A stretch of DNA of 64,000 nt from Pontibacter liquoris (GCF_022758235.1 NZ_JALEBG010000002.1:372001-436000), one strand, 5' to 3'. Shown: positions 43,947-53,478, counted from the first letter of the stretch. A program made the numbers and translations. Notes: generated by a model from the letters alone, not told the origin.

Positions 43947-45260
43947 ATGGAAAACAACGATCTATTGGAAGAAGCCAGAAAATATGGCTTTATTCAGGAC
44001 CAGCAGGTGTGGCTGAAACCCTTCATGAGCTACCCCGCCCGGCAGGTAGGCGACGTAAAGGAGTCTGAGGAGGATTCGCTGGTTTACTTTGCCAAGCGTT
44101 TCGACATGTTCCAGGCCAAGGTGAACAACCTGCTGGAGCGTATCGCAACCTCCGACAACAAAGGCTCTTTTCTGATGAAGGTGCTGCACATGAAAGAACA
44201 GGTGGGCAATTTTGACGCGCTCGGCCATTTTGAGCAGGTTTTTCATACGTTGCGCCAGGCCGAAGAAGACATCAACGAGACCATCAAACAAAACCGTGAG
44301 AAGAACCTGAGCATTAAGGTTGCCCTGATTCAGGAAGCCGAAGCGCTGCAGGATAGCATAGACTGGAAAGAGACCACAGAAAAGCTGAAAGAGCTGCGTG
44401 CCAACTGGATTAAAACCGGCCCGGTAGACAAAGAGCTTACTGAGGAAACAGAAGAGCGTTTCAGAGCTGCTGTAGAACTTTTCTTTGAGCGCAAGAAGAA
44501 TTTCTTCGAGGATAAGAAGCAGATGCTGAACCGCACCTTCGATAAATACCGCGATCTGATCGCCCAGTCGGTGGCCCTGCAGAACTCGGATGAATGGGAG
44601 GCAACCACCGCCAAGCTAAAGCAGCTGCAGAACCAGTGGAAAGAAGTGGGCGGCAACCTGCCCCGCAAGACCACCAGCCGCCTCTGGACCGAGTTCCGGA
44701 AGGCGCACAACCACTTTTTTGAGCGCCTGAAGAAGAAGATCGACAACGAGAAAACCGAATCCAGGGACAAATACTACGAAACAAATTACGAGCGCAAAAA
44801 GGAACTGGTGCACGAAGCCGAGCAGCTGCTGCAGCACCATAACCTGGGCGATGCCGTGAAGCGGGCCAAGGAGCTGCAGGCCGAGTGGAAAAAAGTAGGG
44901 CCGGTAAGCCAGACTGTTTCCGATATGATCTGGGAGCGCTTTATCAAAGCCTGCGATAAGGTTTTTGAAACAAGCAGCCTCGAACACTATATCCGCAAGC
45001 GCCAGCAGGCAAACGGCGAGGAACTGAGCGAATCAGATGGTTTGCAGGCACGCATCAACGCGTTGAAAGACTTTATAAAGTCTGATAAAACCGAGCTGGA
45101 AGTGCTGGAATCGAACCTAGGCAAGTTAAGCGACGCGCCAGGCAACGAAACTTTCCGCAGCATGCTGCAGGGCAAGATCCGCAACTTTAACCGCAAGATC
45201 AACACCAAACAGGAGCTGATCGAAACCTTTAAAGGGCAGCTAAGCACTAGCAACAAGTAA
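43947..45260 (+). CDS. DUF349 domain-containing coiled protein
   Basis: 437 residues, highly charged and almost entirely helical. At least three DUF349 repeats can be traced: WKETTEKLKELRANWIKTGPV, WEATTAKLKQLQNQWKEVGGN and AVKRAKELQAEWKKVGPVS, each followed by a helix with RFRAAVELFFERKKNFFE-type sequence. The C-terminal ~80 residues form a coiled coil (LKDFIKSDKTELEVLESNLG). Such proteins are cytosolic and uncharacterised in Bacteroidota; related RNA-binding or stress roles have been proposed elsewhere, but cannot be shown here. Monocistronic. Confidence 0.88.
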   Translation: MENNDLLEEARKYGFIQDQQVWLKPFMSYPARQVGDVKESEEDSLVYFAKRFDMFQAKVNNLLERIATSDNKGSFLMKVLHMKEQVGNFDALGHFEQVFHTLRQAEEDINETIKQNREKNLSIKVALIQEAEALQDSIDWKETTEKLKELRANWIKTGPVDKELTEETEERFRAAVELFFERKKNFFEDKKQMLNRTFDKYRDLIAQSVALQNSDEWEATTAKLKQLQNQWKEVGGNLPRKTTSRLWTEFRKAHNHFFERLKKKIDNEKTESRDKYYETNYERKKELVHEAEQLLQHHNLGDAVKRAKELQAEWKKVGPVSQTVSDMIWERFIKACDKVFETSSLEHYIRKRQQANGEELSESDGLQARINALKDFIKSDKTELEVLESNLGKLSDAPGNETFRSMLQGKIRNFNRKINTKQELIETFKGQLSTSNK

Positions 45261-45362
45261 AATATAAAAGACACCTCCGTTAGTGTGGTTTGCAGCAAGA
45301 AGGGTGCGCCAGCCATAAAAGGCAGCAACCCTTAACGAAATACAAGAAGCGGTTTGTACGCC

Positions 45363-45398
45363 AAAAAGCGCCTGTTACGATTGTGACAGGCGCTTTTT
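45363..45398 (+). terminator. Intrinsic terminator after the DUF349 gene
   Basis: AAAAAGCGCCTGT (45363-45375) pairs with ACAGGCGCTTTTT (45386-45398) and a T-run follows. Confidence 0.85.
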
Positions 45399-45551
45399 TA
45401 GTATCTGGCACGCTTCATGTAACTCATGTTACAGCCCTGAAAATAATTCTTACCTTTCTGAACATTTACAGTTTGTTTGCGTTGTGTTGGTAAAAACAGA
45501 CAAAAAAAGCAATTTTTATTCGATAAAAATTTTAGTTTTTATATTTATTCC

Positions 45552-45559
45552 TACTTTTG
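45552..45559 (+). promoter_or_regulatory. -7 promoter element of the DUF2795 gene
   Basis: TACTTTTG, exact TAnnTTTG, in a strongly AT-rich stretch; the DUF2795 ATG is 43 nt further, preceded by AAAGGAGAAAC, one of the few Shine-Dalgarno-like sequences in the window. The 342-nt gap 45261-45602 otherwise holds only the DUF349 terminator. Confidence 0.6.
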
Positions 45560-45602
45560 CAAACCCATTTTAATTGCCAAATATTTAAAGGAGAAACATA
45601 CT

Positions 45603-45824
45603 ATGTACTGGACACTGGAATTAGCTTCATACCTGGAGGACGCACCCTGGCCAGCCACGAAAGATGAGCTGATTGATTACTCTATCCGCTCTGGCGCCCC
45701 TATGGAAGTTGTAGAAAACCTGCAAGCCCTGGAAGACGACGGACAACCTTACGAGAGCATCGAAGAGATCTGGCCTGACTATCCGACCAAAGAAGATTTT
45801 ATGTTCAACGAAGACGAGTACTAA
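45603..45824 (+). CDS. DUF2795 small acidic protein
   Basis: 73 residues, acidic. Sequence: MYWTLELASYLEDAPWPATK, then ELIDYSIRSGAPMEVVENLQ, then EDDGQPYESIEEIWPDYP. DUF2795 is a helical ~70-residue family; the 'yLedaPwPatkdELidyA.rsGAP.eVvenLq.L' pattern is the Bacteroidota consensus. It is probably abundant, given the strong promoter and the good ribosome-binding site. Function not known. Confidence 0.88.
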   Translation: MYWTLELASYLEDAPWPATKDELIDYSIRSGAPMEVVENLQALEDDGQPYESIEEIWPDYPTKEDFMFNEDEY

Positions 45825-45828
45825 GGAT

Positions 45829-45910
45829 AATTAGAAATTATGAATTAGAAGTTAGAAATTGCTCCCGGAGGATACTCCCTTTTCTAATTTTGAATCTCTA
45901 ATTTTTAATT
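45829..45910. repeat. AT-rich inverted low-complexity element (TTAGAAATT type)
   Basis: AATTAGAAATTATGAATTAG at the left and CTAATTTTGAATCTCTAATT at the right of a short G/C core make a degenerate inverted repeat of TTAGAAATT units, a kind common between Bacteroidota genes. It abuts the unusual TTG start of the ABC gene. Confidence 0.5.
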
Positions 45911-45919
45911 GCTCTGACT

Positions 45920-46642
45920 TTGATCGTAGAAGCAAATAATCTGGTTGCGGGTTATGGACAGCGTGTCCTGATTCGCAACCTTTCTTTTTTAATACCCGCC
46001 CCGGCCTTTGTAGCGGTGATCGGGCACAATGGCGCCGGCAAAACCACGCTCTTCAAAGCGTTTCAGCAAAAGGTACCTTACCAGGGGCAACTGCTGGTGC
46101 AGGGCCAGGACCTCAGGCATCTTTCCAACCCGGCCGCCAAAGGCATTTTGAGCTACCTTCCCCAGAAAAACACGGTTAACTTTCCGATAAAGGTGCTGGA
46201 CCTGGTGGTGATGGGCTTGTTCCGGAAAAAGCGCTTTTTCGAGAATTACGATGTGGCAGATTATACCTTAGCTACGCAAACCCTGGCCCAGCTGCAGCTC
46301 TCGCACCTGCAGGACCAGGACTTCACCACGCTTTCGGGCGGCGAGCAGCAACTGGTGTGGCTGGCGCAACTGATGCTGCAGGATGCCGATATTAGTCTGT
46401 TGGACGAGCCCACCCAGCAGTTGGACGTATACTATAAAAACCAGGTATTCCGGCTACTGCAAAACTGGGTGCTGCAACAGCATAAAACCATCCTCTGCAT
46501 CACCCACGACCTGCAAAACCTGATGCACCTGCAGGGTTACCTGCTCAACCTCTCCAAACCAAGTCCCATCCTTGAACCCATCTCCCCGGAGGCGGTACAG
46601 CAAAACCAGGCTTACCTGGAAGCAGGGCGGCAGCTGGTGTAG
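45920..46642 (+). CDS. ABC transporter ATP-binding protein, orphan
   Basis: 240 residues: Walker [16 protein letters not shown]-loop region YLPQKNTVNFPIKVLDLVVMG, signature TLSGGEQQLVWLAQLML, Walker B ISLLDEPTQQLD, and switch His in ILCITHDLQNL. The sequence between Q-loop and signature resembles metal or siderophore importers (FecE/ZnuC type). No permease or binding-protein gene lies next to it, so it must work with subunits coded elsewhere. No ATG is available; TTG at 45920 (reading MIVEANNLVAGYGQ) is the most likely start, directly after the AT-rich element. 3' side: repeat island 2. Confidence 0.85.
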   Translation: MIVEANNLVAGYGQRVLIRNLSFLIPAPAFVAVIGHNGAGKTTLFKAFQQKVPYQGQLLVQGQDLRHLSNPAAKGILSYLPQKNTVNFPIKVLDLVVMGLFRKKRFFENYDVADYTLATQTLAQLQLSHLQDQDFTTLSGGEQQLVWLAQLMLQDADISLLDEPTQQLDVYYKNQVFRLLQNWVLQQHKTILCITHDLQNLMHLQGYLLNLSKPSPILEPISPEAVQQNQAYLEAGRQLV

Positions 46643-47791
46643 CGGTTTGTGCTTAGATTTTATACTTGCTGCTGTGTATACTTTGCTATCCGCCTTCTTT
46701 TATTTGAATGAAGCCTTTCTTTATAGCTGCTTCTGATCTTCCGTTTTATACTTGCTACTATATTCAGTGGCCTGAGTTTAATATGCTGGCTTATACTTGC
46801 TGTTATACTTGGTAGCAGTTGGTATTTAGTTAAATATTCCGCTATACTTGGTAGTAGCTTTTCTTCCTCCATTTAATCCTTTGGCTATACTTTGTAGCCG
46901 CTTTTCTTCCTCAGTCTTATACTTGCATTATTTCATCTTATACTTTGGAGTGCTCCAAGCCCGCGAGGGCTCGTCCTCGGGCATCGCGCTGCTTTCGTTT
47001 CCTGCCTAACGGCTGCCACTCGCGTGGTACCGGAAACTCTCGAGGCGCTCAACCCAAGGACTGGGATCAGCTCGATAGCGGCTGTCTTTCACTATGCAAC
47101 TTGAATCTTGTAGGGACAGGTCGCGACCTGTCCGCGCAATGGCAGCTGCTATGAAAGTATAGCTGAAGTATAAACCTTCTCTCCTGGCCTATTCTTTTTT
47201 GTCATCCTGAAAGGATCTTGGTGGATGGGAGATGAAGCATTCGCTACGCAAGCATTCTGTTCATCCTCCAGCAGCCTAGAAAGTCCCCCTTTGAAGGGGG
47301 TAGGGCGATGTTTATACTTGGCAAACAGCAACGGCTATTTTGAATTTGTAATCCGAAAGAAGAGTAACCGCGGATTTGTAATCCGCCTGGAAAGAGCCTT
47401 AACTCGAAGCACACCAGTGGATTGCAAATCCGAAACAGCAGAGATCATGAAAGTATTTTGAACAGATCTCTCCTTACGTCGAGATGACAACACGGAAGAG
47501 TATGACGCTTTTCGCAACTGCATAGCAACAACAAAGCTTATACTTCCCAAGCAGCCAGAACTGGCTCCCCTCCTTGGATAAGGAGGGGTAGGGGTGGTTG
47601 GACCCGGTACTTCGCAGCCTATATTTCACCAGTAGCTAAAACAAATCCCTCCTTAAACTAGCGAGAAAGTGAGTCTTAAGCAAGCAGGCACAGCGCTGAG
47701 AGGTGGTTGGACAGTGTATACTACAAATCTACTTAGCTAATAGACCGGCTGTTCCGGAAGCTAGCGAAAGCCTGCTCTATCCTTCTGCAGC
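46643..47791. repeat. Composite intergenic repeat island 2, with TATACTT array
   Basis: About 1.15 kb without a credible gene. Left part (46654-46945): nine TATACTT heptamers at irregular 15-60-nt spacing in units such as GCTATACTTGGTAGCAGCTT. Then modules in the order a (46936-47080, GGAGTGCTCCAAGCCCGCG ... CTCAACCCAAGGACTGGGA), b (GGACAGGTCGCGACCTGTCC near 47114), c (CCTTCTCTCCTGGCC ... GTCATCCTGAAAGGATCTTG near 47200), d (AAGTCCCCCTTTGAAGGGGG near 47280), short palindromes GCGGATTTGTAATCCGC near 47370, f (47463-47490) and e (GGAGGGGTAGGGGTGGTTGG near 47580). This is the same set as island 1 in inverse orientation. Confidence 0.8.
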
Positions 47792-48484
47792 CTAAATCTC
47801 TCTGGCAAAGGCTTCGGCAAGTATAAGATCCTCGGGGGTGGTGATCTTGATGTTGCGGTAGCTTCCTTCCACCAGCGTAATCTCCTCCCCTATACTTTCC
47901 ACCACCGAGGCATCGTCGGTAAAGTGTGCCTGTTCCGGCTGCTCATACGCCCGCCGAAGGATACTTGCCCGGAAGCACTGCGGGGTTTGCACCAGCTTGT
48001 ATTGGTCGCGCTTCACAGCCCGGCTTCCCTGGGGTGTCAGCTCCCGGATAGAGTCTTTCGGCGACACAGCGACCACGGCGCTGCCAAACGTGGCTGCCGC
48101 TTCGTAGGCTGTTTTTATCGTAGCCACCTCCACAAAGGGGCGCACGCCGTCGTGCACGGCCACTAACGCCTCGCCTTGTACAGCATCCAATCCATTTTTA
48201 ACAGAGCCAAAGCGGGTGGCGCCGCCCAGCACCACCATATGGAACAACTCGAAACGGTGTTTGCGGCATAGGTCGCGCCAGGTGCTTAGTTGCTGCTCCG
48301 GCAACACCACGATCAGCCGCAGGTCGGGGTTATACTTATAAAATTGCGCGATGGTGTGCATCAGCACGGGTTTGCCGGCTACTTCGATAAACTGCTTGGG
48401 CAGGGTGTGCTGCATGCGGCTGCCGCTGCCGCCGGCCACAATAATAGCATACTCCGGGAGTTGATCCATAGCGGCAAGTGTCAT
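47792..48484 (-). CDS. ispD: 2-C-methyl-D-erythritol 4-phosphate cytidylyltransferase
   Basis: 230 residues, or 225 if the ATG at 48469 (MDQLPEYAIIVAGG) is used. Nucleotidyltransferase fold with IVAGGSGSRMQHTLPKQF (CTP-binding loop and Lys), VHDGVRPFVEVATI and VKRDQYKLVQTPQCFRAS, then LVEGSYRNIKITTPEDL. It makes CDP-methylerythritol in the non-mevalonate isoprenoid pathway. Followed on the same strand upstream by an enoyl-CoA hydratase gene with 32 nt between. It begins after that gene and could be part of the same transcript. Confidence 0.95.
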   Translation of the reverse strand: MTLAAMDQLPEYAIIVAGGSGSRMQHTLPKQFIEVAGKPVLMHTIAQFYKYNPDLRLIVVLPEQQLSTWRDLCRKHRFELFHMVVLGGATRFGSVKNGLDAVQGEALVAVHDGVRPFVEVATIKTAYEAAATFGSAVVAVSPKDSIRELTPQGSRAVKRDQYKLVQTPQCFRASILRRAYEQPEQAHFTDDASVVESIGEEITLVEGSYRNIKITTPEDLILAEAFAREI

Positions 48485-48516
48485 TGCTGAGGTTCGGGTT
48501 TCAGGTAGCGTCAGGC

Positions 48517-49299
48517 TTATTGGCCTTTAAATTGCGGTTTGCGCTTCTCGTTAAAAGCAGTCACGCCTTCTTTGTAATCGTCGGAATTGCCGGCTATTTT
48601 CTGGCATTGTGCTTCGTAGTCCAGCATCTCATCCAAAGTAGAATGAAACGATTTGTTGAGCATCTTCTTCATTAGCCCGATGGCTTTGGTAGGGCTTGTT
48701 GCATAACGGGCAGCCAGTTCGGCCACAGCCGCATCCAGTTCTTCGGGGGCCACCACTTTGTTCACCATACCCAGCTGCAGCGCCTCCTCTGCCGATACTT
48801 TGCTGCCCAGCGTACTCAATTCAAACGCTTTGAGGGAGCCCACAGCGCGTGGCAGAAAGAAGGATGAACCTGAGTCCAGTACCAGCCCTACATTCACAAA
48901 CACCTCGATCATACTTGCAGCCGATGAGGCCACCACCAGGTCGCAGGCCAGGGCCAGCGAGCAGCCCGCGCCGGCCGCCACGCCGTTAAGCTTGCAGATA
49001 ATAGGCTTAGGCAGGTTGCGCATGGCACGAATGATGGGGTTGTAGCGCTTCTCCAGCGACTCCGAAAGGTCGCGTTTGCTGGCGCCGGCAATAGCTTTCA
49101 GATCCTGGCCCGAGCAAAACGCTTTGCCAGCTCCTGTGAGCACCACTACGCGCACCGTATTATCGCGGCTTACCTGCTTGAGGGCATCCTGCAGGTCGTA
49201 GCTTTGCTGGTCGTTAAAGGCATTGAAAACATCGGGCCTGTTCAGGGTAATGGTGGCCACGCCATCCTGCACAGTATATAGTAAACACTCGTAGGTCAT
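48517..49299 (-). CDS. Enoyl-CoA hydratase/isomerase family protein
   Basis: The frame is open upstream, but the ATG at 49299 (MTYECLLYTVQDGVATITL) gives the natural start, so 260 residues. The crotonase fold shows in NRPDVFNAFNDQQSYDL, GAGKAFCSGQDLKAI (oxyanion hole), CKLNGVAAGAGCSLALACDLVVAS and GLVLDSGSSFFLPRAVG. The pattern 'ltGaGkaFcsGqDL' and 'AAGAGcSLAlacDlviA' resembles PaaG, the ring 1,2-epoxyphenylacetyl-CoA isomerase, but no other paa genes are in the window, so the substrate is left open. Upstream gene (49361) is on the same strand with 61 nt between. Confidence 0.85.
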   Translation of the reverse strand: MTYECLLYTVQDGVATITLNRPDVFNAFNDQQSYDLQDALKQVSRDNTVRVVVLTGAGKAFCSGQDLKAIAGASKRDLSESLEKRYNPIIRAMRNLPKPIICKLNGVAAGAGCSLALACDLVVASSAASMIEVFVNVGLVLDSGSSFFLPRAVGSLKAFELSTLGSKVSAEEALQLGMVNKVVAPEELDAAVAELAARYATSPTKAIGLMKKMLNKSFHSTLDEMLDYEAQCQKIAGNSDDYKEGVTAFNEKRKPQFKGQ

Positions 49300-49360
49300 T
49301 GCGTCCGGGTTTTGGTAACAATCAAAGTTACGAAAACGCCTGCGTTTGGCAAGCAGCCCG

Positions 49361-49984
49361 CTACAAAGCCATAGTGAAAGCAGCGGCCAGCGCCAGCAGC
49401 AGCCCGCTGGCAAAGCCGGTGTATACCTGGGCCGGCGTGTGCTTGTGCAGCGCCAGGCGCGCCGACAGCACCGCTCCTGCCAGAAACACCGCTATAGCAA
49501 TCGGGAAAACGAGCATGGCCTCCGGCGCGAGCCTGTTGAGCAGCAGCAGCAAACCCAGGCAACCGCCCACACCCACGCTATGGGCGCTCACTTTCCAGAA
49601 AAGGGAGATAAACCAGGTCAGGAAAACCGAGGCTGTTACCACCAGCATGATGATATAAAAGACGGAATCAAACGTGGTTTCACGGCGCAGCAGGTAGGTC
49701 GTCAGGGCGTAGCACACGCCGGTAAACAACAGCGGCAGCCGGCGCTGTTCGCGGCGGTCCATCTCCATGGAGTCCAGCTGGCCGGTGCGCACCATTACGT
49801 AAGCCCCCACACCCGGAATAACAAAGGTGGTAAAGAAAAGCATGCCCAGTATAAGCCAGCGGCCTCTGACGTTGAGCGAGAGCAGCGACTCGGGCATGTA
49901 GAAAAGGACCACGGCAAAAAGGTAGGTCGGCAGCAGCAGCGGGTGCAACACAACCGACAGCACCTGCGCAAGAGAACGGCTCAC
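49361..49984 (-). CDS. PAP2-like membrane protein
   Basis: 207 residues with about five or six hydrophobic segments (LSVVLHPLLLPTYLFAVVLF, LILGMLFFTTFVIPGVGAYV, FYIIMLVVTASVFLTWFISL, MLVFPIAIAVFLAGAVLSAR). SAHSVGVGG and SARLALHKHTPAQVYTGFASG reproduce the SGH and SRxxxxxH(xxx)D motifs of PAP2 phosphatases in altered form (SAH, ARLALHKHTPAQV), so a lipid phosphatase-like fold is probable, activity uncertain. Next to the enoyl-CoA hydratase gene on the same strand. Confidence 0.75.
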   Translation of the reverse strand: MSRSLAQVLSVVLHPLLLPTYLFAVVLFYMPESLLSLNVRGRWLILGMLFFTTFVIPGVGAYVMVRTGQLDSMEMDRREQRRLPLLFTGVCYALTTYLLRRETTFDSVFYIIMLVVTASVFLTWFISLFWKVSAHSVGVGGCLGLLLLLNRLAPEAMLVFPIAIAVFLAGAVLSARLALHKHTPAQVYTGFASGLLLALAAAFTMAL

Positions 49985-50122
49985 GTGGGAGTTAAAAGTT
50001 AGAGAGTTAGAAAGTTAAAAAGTCGGGAAGTTAAAAAATTAATATAATAGGTATAAACGCGACCAGTCCAGCTCTTATACTACACGATCAGCAATACAAC
50101 AATCAACAATTTAACAATCAAA

Positions 50123-51565
50123 TTAAAGCTCCTTGCGGAGGCGGGCTACTGGAATGTTGAGCTGCTCGCGGTATTTGGCCACCGTGCGGCGGGCTATGTT
50201 GTAACCTTTCTCGTTGAGGATCTGCTCGATCTTTTCGTCCGATAAAGGCTTGCGCTTGCTTTCTCCCTCGATGATCTCTTTAAGGATGTGCTTTACTTCG
50301 CGGCTGCTGGCGTCCTCGCCCGAGTCGGTGGCAATGCCTTCGGAGAAAAAGTATTTAAGCGGGTAAATACCAAACTCAGTCTGCACGGCCTTGCTATTGG
50401 CTACACGACTCACCGTGCTAATGTCCATGCCGATTTCTTCGGCAATATCTTTCAGGATCATCGGGCGCAGCTCGCTTTCATCGCCTTCCAGAAAGAAATT
50501 GTGCTGATACTTGATAATGGCCTCCATGGTGCGCAGCAGCGTATTCTGGCGCTGGCGGATGGCATCGATAAACCACTTGGCCGCATCCAACTTCTGCTTT
50601 ACAAACGTAACCGTCTCCTTCAGCTTTTTGTCCTTCTTGTCGGACTTGTCGTAGGCATCGAACATGTCGGCGTAGGAGCGGCTGATACGCAGGTCCGGCG
50701 CATTGCGCGAGTTGAGCGAAAGCTGCAGCTCGCCGTTGGTATTAGTAAGTATAAAATCAGGGATGATATATTGCACGCGCGTTAGCCCGGCACCGGCACC
50801 ACCCGGTTTGGGGTTCAGCCGGATAATCACATCCACTGCCTTCTTCAGCTCCTCTTCCGAAATGTTGAAGCGGGACTGGATCTTTTGATAATGTTTTTTA
50901 GTGAACTCGTCAAAGGCTTCTTCCAGGATGCGCTCGGCCAGGATCGTGGTCTGGTCCTGCTCGCGGCGGTGAAGCTGCAGCAACAGGCACTCGGGCAGGT
51001 CACGGGCCGCGATGCCGGCCGGGTCGAAGGTCTGGATCATGTGCAGCACCTGCTCAATCTCCTCCTCCGAGGTTTCGATGTTTTGCGAAAAAGCCAGGTC
51101 GTTGGCAATGGCCCGCATGTCGCGCCGGATGTAGCCGTCGTTGTCGATGCTGCCGATCAGCTGCATGCCGATATTATACTGCCGGTCGTCCAGGTCCAGG
51201 AAGCCCAGCTGGTCCAGCAGCGAATCGGTGAGCGACGTAGTCATGGCAATGGGCATGTCGCGCTCTTCTTCGTCGCCACCCCGGTCGCCCTGCATTTTAT
51301 AGCCGCTGATCTCGTCGTCGTTCAGGTAATCGTTTATGTCGAGGTCCTCGTTCTTGCCATACTCCTCTTCGCCCTCGTAATCGTCGCTGTCGCTATACTC
51401 TTCGGCCGATTCTTCGCGGCCTTCTTCTAGGGCCGGATTGATCTCCATTTCCTCTTTTATGCGCATCTCCAACTCGGCCGTAGGTATCTGGAGCAGCTTG
51501 ATAAATTGTATCTGCTGCGGCGATAACTTCTGGGATAAGAGTTGCCTTAAATCGAGTCGCTGCAT
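50123..51565 (-). CDS. rpoN: RNA polymerase sigma-54 factor
   Basis: 480 residues. Region I at the N-terminus (MQRLDLRQLLSQKLSPQQIQ ... LQIPTAELEMRIKEEMEINP) is the activator-interacting part; an acidic region II follows (EYSDSDDYEGEEEYGKNEDL), then the core-binding region (FDPAGIAARDLPECLLLQL) and, near the C-terminus, the HTH and the RpoN box ARRTVAKYREQLNIP. Needed for transcription of sigma-54 promoters with enhancer-binding activators; none is coded nearby. Confidence 0.96.
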   Translation of the reverse strand: MQRLDLRQLLSQKLSPQQIQFIKLLQIPTAELEMRIKEEMEINPALEEGREESAEEYSDSDDYEGEEEYGKNEDLDINDYLNDDEISGYKMQGDRGGDEEERDMPIAMTTSLTDSLLDQLGFLDLDDRQYNIGMQLIGSIDNDGYIRRDMRAIANDLAFSQNIETSEEEIEQVLHMIQTFDPAGIAARDLPECLLLQLHRREQDQTTILAERILEEAFDEFTKKHYQKIQSRFNISEEELKKAVDVIIRLNPKPGGAGAGLTRVQYIIPDFILTNTNGELQLSLNSRNAPDLRISRSYADMFDAYDKSDKKDKKLKETVTFVKQKLDAAKWFIDAIRQRQNTLLRTMEAIIKYQHNFFLEGDESELRPMILKDIAEEIGMDISTVSRVANSKAVQTEFGIYPLKYFFSEGIATDSGEDASSREVKHILKEIIEGESKRKPLSDEKIEQILNEKGYNIARRTVAKYREQLNIPVARLRKEL

Positions 51566-52010
51566 AGGGTTTAAACTGAATTACGTGCTTTTTGGTGCAC
51601 CTTCAAATTTAGGATAATTTTACTTGCATTTACAAAAAAGGTTAAAATATCGTTACTTTGGGGGATTTTAAGAAAAGGCCGCCAGCAGTTTATGTATAAC
51701 CTGCCGGTTTCGTAACTTTATAAATCCGGGAGCAACAACAAGGCACCTGTTGTCTGTTAAAACGCCCGGCGGCCTTTTAAAGTATAGCCGGCAGCCAGGC
51801 ACCGGGTTTACGGCAGAAGCACGCCGCATCGTATTAATGTATACCTTTAATAATAATCTGTACCTTCAACGTTTGCAGGCAAACGGATAACCGCAAGTAT
51901 AAAGGAAGCGAACCAGGGCAAGGATGGACAAAGGCCTGATAGCCTTGTTTATACCTGCTGTTTATACTTGCTTTTTTATTCCTGACCGGGGGGTACTAAC
52001 AACCATACAC
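51566..52010. other. Intergenic region between divergent rpoN and asnS
   Basis: 445 nt. A -7-like TTACTTTG at about 51652 is followed by the structured leader 51673-51778; the following 230 nt contain TATACTT/AAGTATA motifs but no gene. An ORF from 51924 is only an upstream extension of the asnS frame. Confidence 0.5.
51673..51778 (+). ncRNA. Candidate structured leader RNA upstream of asnS
   Basis: Arms AAAAGGCCGCC (51673-51683) and GGCGGCCTTTT (51768-51778) are exact complements and would close a 106-nt domain. Within it are two hairpins: CCGGTTT...AAA-T-CCGG (51704-51729) and ACAACA-AGGCACC-TGTTGT (51735-51753). Together they draw a three-way junction. A 7-codon ORF (ATGTATAACCTG... to TAA, 51692-51715) with an Asn codon lies inside. 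The right arm's TTTT could also make it a terminator. Regulation of asnS is an inference. Confidence 0.4.
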
Positions 52011-53450
52011 ATGCAACGCACAAAAGTAAAAGAGTTATTAGCAGGGGCCGAGGAAGGCAAAGAGGTATTGCTGAAAGGCTGGGTGCGCACCAAGCGCGGC
52101 AACAAGTATGTAACCTTTATCGCCGTAAACGACGGCTCCACGATACACAACCTGCAGGTGGTGGCCGAGGCCGACAAGTTCAGCGAAGAAGCCCTGAAAG
52201 ACGTGACCACCGGCGCTGCCGTGGCTATTACGGGCGAACTGGTTGCCTCGCAGGGCAAAGGACAGGCGTTTGAAGTACAGGCCACCCGCATCGAGGTGCT
52301 GGGCAAAGCCGATCCGGAAACATACCCGCTGCAGAAAAAAGCCCACTCGCTCGAGTTCCTGCGCGAGATCGCCCACCTGCGCTTCCGCACCAACACCTTT
52401 GGTGCCGTGTTCCGGGTGCGCAACACGCTGGCCTTTGCCGTGCATAAGTTTTTCAACGAGAAAGGCTTCGTATACATGCACACGCCTATCGTAACGGCAT
52501 CGGATGCCGAAGGCGCCGGCGAGATGTTCCGCGTAACCACCCTGGACCCCATCAACCCGCCCCGCAACGAGGACGGCAGCGTGAACTATGCCGAGGACTT
52601 CTTTGGTAAAGCCACCAACCTTACCGTATCGGGGCAGCTGGAAGGCGAGTTGGCGGCCATGGCTTTCAGCGATATTTATACATTCGGTCCCACGTTCCGG
52701 GCCGAGAACTCCAACACCACCCGTCACCTGGCCGAGTTCTGGATGATCGAGCCGGAAATGGCCTTCTACGACCTGCAGATGAACGCTGACCTGGCCGAGG
52801 AGTTTATCAAGTATATCATTCGCTATGCGCTGGAAAACAACCGCGACGACATCGCGTTCCTGGGCCAGCGACTGGAAGAGGAAGACAAGAGCAAGCCGCA
52901 GCAGGACCGCCAGGAAATGAGCTTGCTCGAGAAACTCGAGTTTGTAGTGAACAACGACTTTGAGCGTGTAACCTACACCGAGGCGATCGAGATACTGGTG
53001 AACTCCAATCATTATAAAAAGAAGAAGTTCCAGTACGAGGTAAGCTGGGGCGTGGACCTGCAGAGCGAGCACGAGCGCTACCTGGTAGAAAAGCATTTCA
53101 AAAAGCCGGTGATTGTAACGGATTATCCGAAAGATATCAAGGCCTTTTACATGCGCCTGAACGACGACGGCAAAACCGTAGCGGCCATGGACATCCTGGC
53201 GCCGGGCATTGGCGAAATTGTGGGCGGCTCGCAGCGCGAGGAGCGCCTGGAGATTCTGGTGGAGCGCATGAAAGGCGTGGGCATACACGAAGAAGACCTG
53301 TGGTGGTACCTGGATACGCGCCGATTCGGGGGCTGTCCGCATGCCGGCTTTGGCCTGGGCTTTGAGCGCATGGTGCAGTTTGTAACCGGTATGGGCAACA
53401 TCCGCGATGTGATCCCTTTCCCAAGAACGCCGCAGAACGCAGAGTTTTAA
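52011..53450 (+). CDS. asnS: Asparagine--tRNA ligase
   Basis: 479 residues from the ATG at 52011 ([20 protein letters not shown]); the frame is open back to 51924 but that part does not look like AsnRS. OB-fold anticodon-binding domain: [21 protein letters not shown]. Class II core: motif 1 region [26 protein letters not shown], motif 2 [25 protein letters not shown] (asn-specific AEFW), motif 3 [29 protein letters not shown]. It charges tRNA-Asn. Upstream is a candidate structured leader, and downstream a terminator at 53479-53511. Confidence 0.97.
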   Translation: MQRTKVKELLAGAEEGKEVLLKGWVRTKRGNKYVTFIAVNDGSTIHNLQVVAEADKFSEEALKDVTTGAAVAITGELVASQGKGQAFEVQATRIEVLGKADPETYPLQKKAHSLEFLREIAHLRFRTNTFGAVFRVRNTLAFAVHKFFNEKGFVYMHTPIVTASDAEGAGEMFRVTTLDPINPPRNEDGSVNYAEDFFGKATNLTVSGQLEGELAAMAFSDIYTFGPTFRAENSNTTRHLAEFWMIEPEMAFYDLQMNADLAEEFIKYIIRYALENNRDDIAFLGQRLEEEDKSKPQQDRQEMSLLEKLEFVVNNDFERVTYTEAIEILVNSNHYKKKKFQYEVSWGVDLQSEHERYLVEKHFKKPVIVTDYPKDIKAFYMRLNDDGKTVAAMDILAPGIGEIVGGSQREERLEILVERMKGVGIHEEDLWWYLDTRRFGGCPHAGFGLGFERMVQFVTGMGNIRDVIPFPRTPQNAEF

Positions 53451-53478
53451 CAAAAGCGCCCTTTATACTTACATAAAC

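Noticed and set aside
51673..51778. T-box riboswitch before asnS
   Set aside because: No T-box sequence (AGGGUGGNACCGCG type) was found, and the class is not usual in Bacteroidota; only a general structured leader can be supported.
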